In this document: positions 43,266 to 51,297 of the stretch, piece after piece
How the letters are laid out: each line of letters opens with the position of its first letter
Position numbering within the stretch: the stretch's first letter is position 1
Assembly: GCA_037447655.1 (NCBI GenBank)
Contig: JBBHKE010000476.1
Location: 1 to 51,297 of the forward strand
DNA length: 51,297 nt
Direction of reading: 5' to 3'
Origin: Zygnema cylindricum
Taxonomy: Eukaryota > Streptophyta > Zygnematophyceae > Zygnematales > Zygnemataceae
The notes under the pieces: model-generated
What the model was told of the DNA's origin: nothing
What the model saw: only the letters and a program-made list of their open reading frames with translations
Databases searched by the model: none
Translations under genes and position numbers: made by a program

Positions 43266-44759
43266 GGCTTCATATACTGGGAAAGTATGATGATAAGAGC
43301 TCTATGCGAAAAAAGGTTTTGGGGGATAGTGAGTAGACGATTGGGGCGTCCATCAAGTCTTAAAATTCCTCCAGGGTTTAAAGGAAGCAGATTCACCAGG
43401 AAAGAGGATTCACCTTCAACGGAGGAAACAAAGGAATGAGAGGTGGTGGACAAAGGAAAGGAGAAGGAGGCGACCACACCAATAGCAACTGGTTTAGCAT
43501 TCATGTCACCTATTCCGAGGAACGAGGAGAATGATACTGAAACCTAGAACTTCAACAATATGGCGGCAAAGCACTTCATCCTACGCCATCTCACTGAAGG
43601 ACTTGCATGTCCTTATTTGCAGGTAGAAAGGGGCACCCGATCTTTAGATGGCTCTCATAGAGATGTACCGAAGTGGTACGATTCAGCAACAACAGTTGGC
43701 TGATCAGAAAGTTAAGGAGTATATATACAAAGGGGGAAATATGTTGGATTTTTGCAATGAGCTTGCTACACTCTTCATGGAGCTAGAGAGTGCGGGAAAA
43801 GTTTTTAGTGAAAAAGAAAAAGTTAACTGTTTACTGATGAAGTTACCTGATGAGTTCGAGAACATAGTCAACCATGTGCAGGACTTGCCGGACTCAAGGT
43901 GGATATGGAACTCAGTGGTAGGGATGATTCTCGTTCGAGAGAATACGATTGAGATCCAAAGGGGAGGAAAGAGTGGCCAAGCCTTGGCAAAAGTGACCGA
44001 TTGGAGGAACAAGGATTCCCGGAAACCAGTCGGAAACTATGGGGGTAGGGAGCAGAAAAAACAGGTTGACGAGTTCGAACCAAGGGCTCCCAAAGGTTTA
44101 TGTTAGTTTTGTAAGAAACCGGGGCACTATATGGCAGACTGCACTAAGCTAACCGAGCTTCGGTTAAAGGAGGGGCAGACTGGTGCTACCCCGAGAGGAA
44201 AGAAAAAGGCCCTTGTCACACTGGTACTTGAGGCGGAATCTGAGGACGAGGACGATGAGCTCTTTTTGGATGAGGAGTTGGAGGCGAAAGCTGAGGTTGA
44301 AATTCCACGAAGGCAGAAATGTGCTTACGGTGGATTGAAAGGTGAAGCAGGCTGGATTATAGATTCAGGTGCCTCAATGCACATGTGTAAGGATAGGCAC
44401 CTGTTCACTAAGATTGAAAGATTCCCACCGTAGAGATAGAGTACGGGGATGGGAGGATAGTCACCACTACTCTTGTAGGATCGGTAGATCTGAAAGTGTT
44501 AGTAGAAGGAAAGACATCCATATTAACATTCTCCGATGTATTGTTTATTCCGGAGCTGAAAAAAAACCTTATCTCTACATCTGTATTAGATGATAAGGGT
44601 TTTTTCACTAGCACTAGGGAAGGAGTCCTTACTGCTAGTTTTGAGGAGGATGTCTATTTCATTGCTGAGAAAGGTAGCCATGGGATGTTTAGGCTGATCT
44701 TAAGTAATGAAACGAATAAACTTTATTATGCTGGTGTTCATGATATTATGATGCTGTAG
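43266..44759 (+). pseudogene. gag: gag and protease of copia C
   Basis: Entry is at the FIYWESMM-equivalent codons (..GCTTCATATACTGGGAAAG). Stops and frameshifts are present near 43437, 43545 and 43640. ORF 43648-44106 carries the capsid C-terminus and stops at the first knuckle residue region (..KGLC, then TAG). ORF 44131-44433 carries WIIDSGASMHMCKD (protease D-S-G-A), and 44496-44759 carries the rest of the protease up to the LTR D insertion. Confidence 0.88.
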
Positions 44760-45801
44760 AAACTAATGGTTTTAAAGTATTTTCTAGGTCAGAATAGAAA
44801 TAAAGAAGCCGAGGCAGTCTACCTCTAACTTCTCTCTCCAACTCTCAAACTTGTCGCAGTCACTGAGAAATTGGAGAGGAAGCTAGAGCCATGGCTACCT
44901 AGGCTATCGTGAGGTTTACGGAAAATTTATACTAGTTTAGGGATTATGTACTAAATGGTAATCCGGCCACAGAATTTGATCCTGGTACCTGCCGGCCAAC
45001 AGAAAGTAGATAGCCGGTAGCCTTAGCCGTTAGGTCTAGAAGTAGTCTTACGTAACATATAGTACGATATTAATTTAAACATTAATACGTAGTTTAAATC
45101 ATTTAACTGTAACTGTGTACGGTATAAATAGATGCGGTAATGTATAAGTACGGAATTCGGTACATTCACAAAAACAATATTGCGCATTTTATTTCGTAAG
45201 TGAAACGAATACCGCGCATGTATTTATTACGGCTACGATTGAATTAGATTCTAATCGGACCCCCGGAATTAGCGACGAGATCGCGGAGGAAGATTTCGGC
45301 GGTTTGTGGTCATCGCCACATCAGATGACGCGTGGCGAAATTACGTTGGATCGTGGAATCTCCGGAGATTATGGCACCGAATCCGGATATGACATGTGTC
45401 GACATTTGGGACATGTCGTACAATGTTCGTACATAAAGTACACCGACAGCTGTACTTTTGCGTACGGAACTGTATTCTGATTGGTTCCGTACATCAGTAG
45501 ATAGAGTCTGTGAGAGAGATAGGACTTAGAAAAATTAGGAGATAGGACCCTCTCTCCCAGAGAGCTTCTGTACAAAAGGTCAACTTTGACCCTTCATAAC
45601 TTACAGCTCAGGGGAGCAAATTCAGAGATTCTTTTTGCTATCGACTCAGGGGAGTCTTGTCTTCACAGAGGTGAAGGTGGTTAGAGTTTTTGTCTTCCAC
45701 GGTGGCAGTTATTTTTGCTTAAACACAAAGGGGTCAGGATTATCCTAGAGGCTTCTTGGAAGCTATCCACTCTGAGGACTTATGGAGGTCTCAGAGTTTT
45801 A
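44755..45801 (+). repeat. Solo LTR D, inserted in copia C between protease and integrase
   Basis: The 1047-bp LTR runs from TGTAGAAACTAATGG to ...CAGAGTTTTA (terminal CA decayed to TA). Flanks are GATGC (44750-44754) and GATGT (45802-45806), a target duplication with one later substitution. Without it the copy C frame reads ..DIM-MWHKRLGHVN.. directly. It carries the tRNA-like module (44962-45033) and hairpins GCTC-AGGG-GAGC (45606-45617) and GACTC-AGGG-GAGTC (45643-45656). Its sequence is very close to copy C's own 3' LTR. Confidence 0.93.
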
Positions 45802-45802
45802 G

Positions 45803-46924
45803 ATGTGGCATAAGAGGCTTGGGCATGTGAATCTAGATAAGTTAAGAGAGATGAAAAAGATGGGAGTGGTAGAAGGGATTGAGTTCAGTGAGAGTGATTA
45901 TATAAGTGATTGTAGTGGGTGTGCTCAAGGTAAAGCACACAGATTACCCTTTCCTAAAACAGCCGCCTACAAGGGAGAAAAACTTCTAGATCTAGTACAC
46001 ACAGATATTTGGGGACCGGCTAGAGTGCCCTCACCGGGGGGGAAGAGATTTATGATGACTATAACTGATGATTGGTCTCGGTATTCCCGGGTATATTTTT
46101 TGAAAAACAAGTCAGAGGCTGAGGACTGTTTTAGACAATATAAAGCATGGAGCGAAAAACTCCATGAAACTCCAATCAAGAGAGTAAGGAGTGACAATGG
46201 TGGAGAGTATACTTCTAACCAGTTTGAGGATTTTTTGAGGGAAGATGGGGTTCAACACCAAAAGAGAGTTCCAAAAAATCCGGAACAGAATGGGGTAGCT
46301 GAAAGGTTAAATAGAACACTAAGTGATAGTGCTAGAAGTATGTTGTCGGATAAGAAGATAGGAAAAAGGTTTTGGGCAGAAGCAATGAACTGTGCTAATT
46401 ACCTCAAAAATAGAGTTCTTACTTCAGCTATAAAAGATCAAACACCTTATGAGAGATGGACAGGCCGGAAACTAGACTTATCTCATTTAAAGGTTTTCGG
46501 CAGTCAAGTATTCAGTCTAGATACAGATCGGTCTAGTTGGAAGCTAGATCCTAAAGGAAAACCAGGATACTTATTAGGATATGATGAAGATGTGAAAGGA
46601 TATACAGTTTATGATCTAAAAAGGGAAGATATAATCTTAGTAAAACATCTAGTAGTTATGGATGAAGGAAAGTCTGTGGATCCCTTCAAATATACGAAGT
46701 CAGTAAAAATCAGATTTGAGTCAAAAAATTCTGATGATTTCGAGCTTCCTAACTATCCAGGTTTTAGAGACGATGACATTCTTGCAGGTACAAATCAGAC
46801 TGAAAAGGACTCGGCTGTGGAAACTACAGTGACAACTCTACCCGAAGCGGAAGACGTGGTGGAAATTGATTCGGAATCAAGGGATAGGGGAGAAACCGAG
46901 TTTGTTCGAAAGAATCCACGATAA
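45803..46924 (+). CDS. Integrase of copia C (373-aa open frame)
   Basis: An intact integrase-coding frame. HHCC finger: H3, H8, C37, C40. Catalytic triad: D68 (HTDIWGP), D131 (RSDNGGEY) and E167 (NGVAERL), with exactly 35 residues between the last two. The GYLLGYDEDVKGYTVYDLKR C-terminal domain follows. It ends at TAA 46922-46924 in the linker before RT, where the other copies have a Glu codon. Its apparent start (ATG of MWHKRL) is created by the LTR D junction. In the ancestral element this was internal to the polyprotein, so expression is doubtful. Confidence 0.88.
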   Translation: MWHKRLGHVNLDKLREMKKMGVVEGIEFSESDYISDCSGCAQGKAHRLPFPKTAAYKGEKLLDLVHTDIWGPARVPSPGGKRFMMTITDDWSRYSRVYFLKNKSEAEDCFRQYKAWSEKLHETPIKRVRSDNGGEYTSNQFEDFLREDGVQHQKRVPKNPEQNGVAERLNRTLSDSARSMLSDKKIGKRFWAEAMNCANYLKNRVLTSAIKDQTPYERWTGRKLDLSHLKVFGSQVFSLDTDRSSWKLDPKGKPGYLLGYDEDVKGYTVYDLKREDIILVKHLVVMDEGKSVDPFKYTKSVKIRFESKNSDDFELPNYPGFRDDDILAGTNQTEKDSAVETTVTTLPEAEDVVEIDSESRDRGETEFVRKNPR

Positions 46925-47857
46925 CCATCTATTCCGGCCTCAGATTTTGAGGGGGGAAGGAGAAGTAGTAAAAGACTGCAAGAAAAACAGGTTAATAACA
47001 AGGTAACTAAACTATCTCATCAAGATGAACCTCAAACTTATGGAGAGGCGATGACTTGTCCAGAAAGAAATCTGTGGAAGACAGCCATCAATGAAGAGAT
47101 GGCCTCAATTATGGCAGCCGATACTTGGGAGCTAGTGGATTGTCCACCTAACCGAAAACCAATCGGTTGTAAGTGGGTTTTCAAATTAAAACTGAACCCA
47201 GATAACACAATCGAGCGCTACAAGGCCCGACTAGTGGCAAAGGGATTTACACAAAAGGAGGGAATTGACTACGAGGAAACCTTTGCCCTAGTGGTCAGAT
47301 TTCCCTCCGTCCGCATACTTCTCAGCCTGGCAGCAGCGAAAGACATGGAAGTGCACCAGATGGACATCAAAACAGCCTTTTTGCATAGAGAATTGGAAGA
47401 GGAGATCTTCATGCGACAACCCGAAGGGTTTGTGGAAGAAGGAGAGGAGGGTAAGGTATGCCGGCTGATTAAATCTCTTTATGGTTTGAAACAGGCGCCT
47501 CGACAGTGGAATAAGAAGCTTGATGAGTTTCTTATCGGTCTGGGATATATCCGGATCAGCTCAGATCACTCAATCTATGTTTTCGAAGATGAGGAAGGTT
47601 TTATATTTATTGCAATTTATGTTGATGATTTGCTTGTTTTAAGTAAATCAATGGAAAAAAATAATAAACTGGAAACCGATCTTAAGGGGAGATTTGAAAT
47701 GAAGGATATGGGGGAAGCAAAATATATTTTGGGAATTCAAGTAGAGAGAGACCGAAAAAGAAAAATTATAAGATTGACTCAAAAAGAAGCAATAGGGAAC
47801 ATGCTTGAAAAATTCAAATGGATAAAGCTAATAGTTGTACAACTCCAATGGAATTGA
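46925..47857 (+). CDS. Reverse transcriptase of copia C (268-aa open frame from 47051)
   Basis: In the same frame as the integrase after the TAA. Contains WELVDCPPNRKPIGCKWVFK, QMDIKTAFLHRELEEEIFMR (D105), SLYGLKQAPRQWNKK and AIYVDDLLVLSK (YVDD at residues 190-193). All RT palm motifs are present. The frame is lost near 47815 by a one-base shift (the tail after MLEKFK is off-frame), and the coding continues in the frame starting at 47818. Confidence 0.88.
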   Translation, partial: PSIPASDFEGGRRSSKRLQEKQVNNKVTKLSHQDEPQTYGEAMTCPERNLWKTAINEEMASIMAADTWELVDCPPNRKPIGCKWVFKLKLNPDNTIERYKARLVAKGFTQKEGIDYEETFALVVRFPSVRILLSLAAAKDMEVHQMDIKTAFLHRELEEEIFMRQPEGFVEEGEEGKVCRLIKSLYGLKQAPRQWNKKLDEFLIGLGYIRISSDHSIYVFEDEEGFIFIAIYVDDLLVLSKSMEKNNKLETDLKGRFEMKDMGEAKYILGIQVERDRKRKIIRLTQKEAIGNMLEKFKWIKLIVVQLQWN

Positions 47858-48612
47858 AGAAGGGAAGTGAGGGGAGTGAGGAAGAAGGAGTCATAGTCTT
47901 AGACGAGGAATTATCTCCTGAAGAACAGAAGTTCATGCAGACTATTCCTTACAGGCAAGTAGTGGGAAGTCTAATCTATTTTATGAATTGTACCCGGCCG
48001 GATTTAGCTGCAGCTGTAGGAGTGCTGAGTAAAAGTCTAAATGCTCCCACTAAGAGGGATTGGGAGGCAGCTAAGAGAGTTCTTAGATACTTGATAGGAA
48101 CTAGGGATCTATGGTTGCATTTGGGTGGGGAGAATACTGACATCACTACTTGGAGTGATGCTAGTTATAGTGATGCTCTGATGAGGAGATGCACTTCTGG
48201 ATATGTATTATATGTGGGTGATGGGGCTTGCTGTTGGAGTACCAAACAGCAAAAGGTTATTGCTCAGTCCACCATAGAGGCTGAGTATATGGCCTCTTGC
48301 TCTGCTGTAAAAGAATTGATGTGGGTCAAGTCTTTACTTGGTGAACTTGGTCATCTTAACAGTGGTGTGCAGAAAATATTTTGTGATAATCAGGCAGCAA
48401 TTGCTATTTCTGCCAATCCTAAACATCATTTTAAAGCTAAACACATGGACATTAGACTCAGCTTTGTTAGAGAGAAAGTAGAAAATAAAATAATCAGTTT
48501 AGAGTACCGACCAGATAGTGAGATGGTAGCAGATATGATGACCAAACCTGTGCCTTCCCCTAAGCTAATTTTCTGCAGGGAGAAGTGTAGTCTGAAATTA
48601 AAGATTGACTAG
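47818..48612 (+). CDS. RT C-terminus and RNase H of copia C (264-aa open frame)
   Basis: Uninterrupted to the polyprotein stop (TAG 48610-48612). VVGSLIYFMNCTRPDLAAAV is the RT-connection block. RNase H residues are visible as D114 (TWSDASYSD), E154/E156 (STIEAEYM), D190 (FCDNQAAIAI) and D211 (KHMDIRLSF). It ends ..TKPVPSPKLIFCREKCSLKL, as the other copies do. Confidence 0.9.
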   Translation: MDKANSCTTPMELKKGSEGSEEEGVIVLDEELSPEEQKFMQTIPYRQVVGSLIYFMNCTRPDLAAAVGVLSKSLNAPTKRDWEAAKRVLRYLIGTRDLWLHLGGENTDITTWSDASYSDALMRRCTSGYVLYVGDGACCWSTKQQKVIAQSTIEAEYMASCSAVKELMWVKSLLGELGHLNSGVQKIFCDNQAAIAISANPKHHFKAKHMDIRLSFVREKVENKIISLEYRPDSEMVADMMTKPVPSPKLIFCREKCSLKLKID

Positions 48613-48625
48613 AAAATAAAGGGAG
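48610..48625 (+). promoter_or_regulatory. Polypurine tract of copia C
   Basis: TAGAAAATAAAGGGAG ends immediately before the 3' LTR TG. It overlaps the stop codon of the polyprotein. Confidence 0.75.
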
Positions 48626-49673
48626 TGTAGAAACTAATGGTTTTAAAGTATTTTCTAGGTCTGAATAGAAATAAAGAAGCCGAGGCAGTCTACCTCTAAC
48701 TTCTCTCTCCAACTCTCAAACTTGTCGCAGTCACTGAGAAATTGGAGAGGAAGCTAGAGCCATGGCTACCTAGGCTATCCTGAGGTTTACGGGAAATTTA
48801 TATTAGTCAAGGGATTAATTACTAAAAGGTTTGTGCCGGCGATAGGATTTGATCCTGGTATATGCCGGCCGTCAGAGAGTAGATAGCCGGTAGACTTAGC
48901 CGTTAAGTCTAGAAGTAGTGTTACATAGTATATAGTACGATAATGATTTAAACATGTACACGTAGGATAAATCATTTAACTATAACTGTTAACGGGATAC
49001 ATAGATATGGTAGTGTAAAAGTACGAATTGCGGTACGGATAAGAAATCAATACCGCGCATTGATTTCGTAAGCGAAACAAATACCGTGCATGTATTTATT
49101 ACGGCTACGATCAAATGCGAGTTTAATCGGACGGCCGGAATTAGCGCCGAGATCGCGGAAGAAGAATTCGGCGGTTTGTGGGCATCGCCACATCGGATGA
49201 CACGTGGCGATGTTACATTGGAGCGCGGCATCTCCGAGGATTAAAGGAGCGAATCGGGATATTCCACGTGTGGACATTTAGGCCATGTCGTACAATGTCC
49301 GTACATAAAGTACACCGACAGCCGTACTTTTGCGTACGGAACTGTATTCTGATTGGTTCCGTACATCAGTAGATAGAGTCTGTGAGAGTGATAGGACTTA
49401 GAAAAATTAGAAGATAGGACCCTCTCTCCTAGAGAGCTTCTGTACAAAAGGTCAACTTTGACCCTCCATAACTTACTGCTCAGGGGAGCAAATTCAAAGA
49501 TTCTTTTTGCTATCGACTCAGGGGAGTCTTGCCTTCACAGGGGTGCAGGTGGTAAAAGTATTTGTCTGCCAGGGTGGCAGTTATTTTTGCTTAAACACAA
49601 AGGGGTCAGGATTATCCTAGAGGCTTCTTGGAAGCTGTCCACTCTGAGGACTTATGGAGGTCTCAGAGTTTCA
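48626..49673 (+). repeat. 3' LTR of copia C
   Basis: 1048 bp, TGTAGAAACTAATGG to ...GAGTTTCA. Contains the tRNA-like module (48834-48905), a weak TATA (TACAAAAGG at 49443) and hairpins at 49488-49499 and 49515-49528, the latter a perfect GACTC-AGGG-GAGTC. Confidence 0.93.
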
Positions 49674-49678
49674 CTCTC

Positions 49679-50624
49679 TTCAGTTCCCACACTTGTCGTA
49701 GTCACTGAAGGTTGAAGAGGGAGCTAGAGCCATGGCTGCCTATGCTTATTAGAGATAGAGTTACAAGTTGTAGATTTTGGTAGATTTACCAAAATAGAAA
49801 TTGACGGACCCTGGATTTGAACGTGGTACCTACCGTCCGTCAACATAGCCGGTAGCCTTAGCCAGTTAGTCTGGCATCATGGTTGGACATATAGGGTTTC
49901 GTAATTATTTAGATGTTAACACGTAGCCTATTTTCATTCAACGGAATATTTAGACATAGATACAGTTGTAAAGTACGGCCACGGAACTTTCGAAACGGAT
50001 ACCGCGCATTTTTTTTCGAAGGCGAAACAAATAGTGCGCAAGTATTTATGACGACCACGATTGTAATCCGACTTCATCAGACGGCCACGAAGCATACCGA
50101 GATCGCGGAATGAGTTTTTGGCGGTTTATGGTTGACGTCACATCAATTGCCACGTGGCACAATCACATTGGATTTCGGCATCTTTGGGGATTCCAGAAAC
50201 GAATCCAAAAATGACATGTGTCGACTTGTTGGCCATGTTGTACAATGGCTGTACACAAAGTACATCGGCACATGTACCTATATGTACGATACACTCTTAT
50301 GATTGGTGCCGTACTTCAATAGATAAAGTTTTAGAGAGAGATAGGACTTAGAAACTTTTGATAGATTAGACCATCGCTCCCAGAGAGCTCCTGTACAAAA
50401 GGTCAACTTTGACTCTTCATAACATACTACTCAGGGGAGCAAATTCAGAGATTCTTTTTGCTATAGACTCAAGGGAGTCTTGCCTTTACACGGGTGAAGG
50501 TGGTCAAAGTTTTTGTCTTCCAGGGTGGCAGTTATTCTTGCTAAAACACAAAGGGGTCAGGGTTATCCTGGAGGCTTCGTGTGAGCTGCCTACTTTGAGG
50601 TCCTATAGAGGTCTCAGAGTTTCA
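49679..50624 (+). repeat. 3' LTR of copia B, second part
   Basis: Resumes at the position where 42981-43067 stopped (..CTTCTCTC|TTCAGTTCCCACACTTGTCG) and ends ..GAGTTTCA. Contains the tRNA-like module (49802-49870), TACAAAAGG near 50394 and the twin hairpins near 50431-50475. Confidence 0.9.
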
Positions 50625-51257
50625 CCGGTGTACTTTCTGTAAGGACACTGTACAACATGGCCTAAATGTTGACACGTGGTATGTCCGGATTCGCTCCCTT
50701 AATCCTCGGAGATGTTGCGATCCAATGTCATTCCGCCACGTATCAGCCGATGTGGCGATGACCACAAACCGCCGAAATCCTCTTCCGCGATCTCGGCGTT
50801 AATTTCGGTCGTCTGATTAAATTCACATTTAATCATACCCGTTATAAATACATGCGCGGTATTCGTTTCACTAAAGAAATAAATGCGCGGTATTAGTTTC
50901 TTATCCGTACCGGAATCCGTACTTTTACATTTACTAGATATATGTCTCCCGTAAACAGTTACAGTTAAATGAACTATCCTACGTATAAATGTTTAAATAA
51001 TTATCAAACCATACAGTACGTAACGCTACTTCTAGACTTAACGGCTAAGGCTAACGGCTACCGGCTGTTTGCCGGCCGGTAGGTACCAGGAACAAATCCT
51101 ATGGCCGGCACATATCTTTTAGTAAATAAACCCCTAACTAATATATATTTTCCCGTAAACCTCTGGATAGCTTAGGTAGCCATGGCTCTAGTTCCCTCTC
51201 CAATTTCTCAGTGACTGCGACAAGTTTGAGAGTTTGGAGAGAGAAGTTAGAGGTACA
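50625..51257 (-). repeat. Partial inverted copia LTR E at the window end
   Basis: On the minus strand this matches the first two thirds of the copy C/D LTR. It reads from the Cys/Leu-free start region (AAGAAGCCGAGGCAGTGTAC near 51210) through the tRNA-like module (51036-51110) to the GTACACCGG area at 50625, where it abuts the end of copy B. Copy B therefore appears to have inserted into this older LTR. The other half is not seen in the window. Confidence 0.85.
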
Positions 51258-51297
51258 CTGCCTCGGCTTCTTTCTTATTTCTTTAGTGAAACGAATA

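Larger units (their letters stand above)
43068..49673 (+). mobile_element. Copia copy C, inserted in the 3' LTR of copy B (TSD CTCTC), with internal 5' deletion
   Basis: Starts TGTAGAAATTAATGG at 43068 and ends GAGTTTCA at 49673. CTCTC flanks both sides (43063-43067 and 49674-49678), and copy B's LTR continues on the right. After about 200 bp of 5' LTR the sequence jumps (near 43265) into gag, so most of the 5' LTR, the PBS and the gag start are deleted. The pol genes are the best preserved in the window. The solo LTR D sits between protease and integrase. Confidence 0.93.
38469..50624 (+). mobile_element. Copia copy B: 5'-truncated LTR, complete internal region, 3' LTR split by copy C
   Basis: The 3' end of the 5' LTR (38469-38630), PBS, gag, PR, INT, RT, RNase H and the PPT are in order to 42980. 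The 3' LTR begins at 42981, is cut at 43067 by copy C (43068-49673) and resumes after the duplicated CTCTC to its end at 50624. The two LTR ends share copy-specific sequence (GGCTTCGTGTGAGCTGCCTA), which confirms the pairing. Rejoined, the 3' LTR would be about 1033 bp. Confidence 0.9.

Overview
This is a nuclear, repeat-dominated stretch of a green-plant (streptophyte) genome. The evidence is one intron-containing gene for a plastid-targeted FtsH-like (M41) protein of the VIRESCENT3 type, plant-style Ty1/copia and hAT elements, and many AT-rich MITEs. I cannot name the species. Two traits have been reported before in green algae or charophytes: a cytosine methyltransferase carried by an LTR retrotransposon, and a copia PBS that pairs with the middle of initiator tRNA-Met. 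They hint at a charophyte or non-seed lineage but do not prove it.

Layout. (1) 1-5.6 kb: an old LTR retrotransposon on the minus strand, read right to left: gag with a CCHC knuckle, a protease-like/linker region, then a C5 DNA methyltransferase domain that runs off the left edge. Two solo copia-type LTRs have landed in it, each with a perfect 5-bp target duplication. A third solo LTR sits beside it in a 41-bp minisatellite. (2) 7.72-14.07 kb: complete but decayed copia copy A, with ~1-kb LTRs and TSD CAGCA. (3) 14.07-15.95 kb: no gene seen; long poly-C/poly-G runs. (4) 15.95-25.7 kb: a ~20-bp minisatellite split by two hAT elements in opposite orientation, both carrying MITEs. The second hAT has a perfect 8-bp TSD. 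(5) 25.7-34.35 kb: the single host gene, minus strand, last exon at 27475 and first exon at 34345, with MITEs in its introns. (6) 34.5-38.2 kb: TIR elements and the 3' part of a non-LTR (LINE-type) reverse transcriptase gene, then a 10-N assembly gap. (7) 38.4-51.3 kb: a nested stack. Copia copy B has copy C inserted in its 3' LTR (TSD CTCTC). Copy C has a solo LTR (D) inserted between its protease and integrase regions (TSD GATGC/GATGT). B itself abuts an inverted LTR fragment E.

How the parts work together. Nearly everything is selfish DNA, and the order of insertion can be read from the target duplications. All the copia LTRs belong to one diverged lineage. They share TGTTGAAA/TGTAGAAA starts and TTTCA ends, a TATA-like box, two hairpins with an AGGG loop, and an antisense tRNA-derived module. 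Where a 5' LTR-gag junction is kept (A and B), the primer-binding site GGTTATGGGCCCACC overlaps the gag start codon. The methyltransferase-bearing retroelement is the most notable system in the window.
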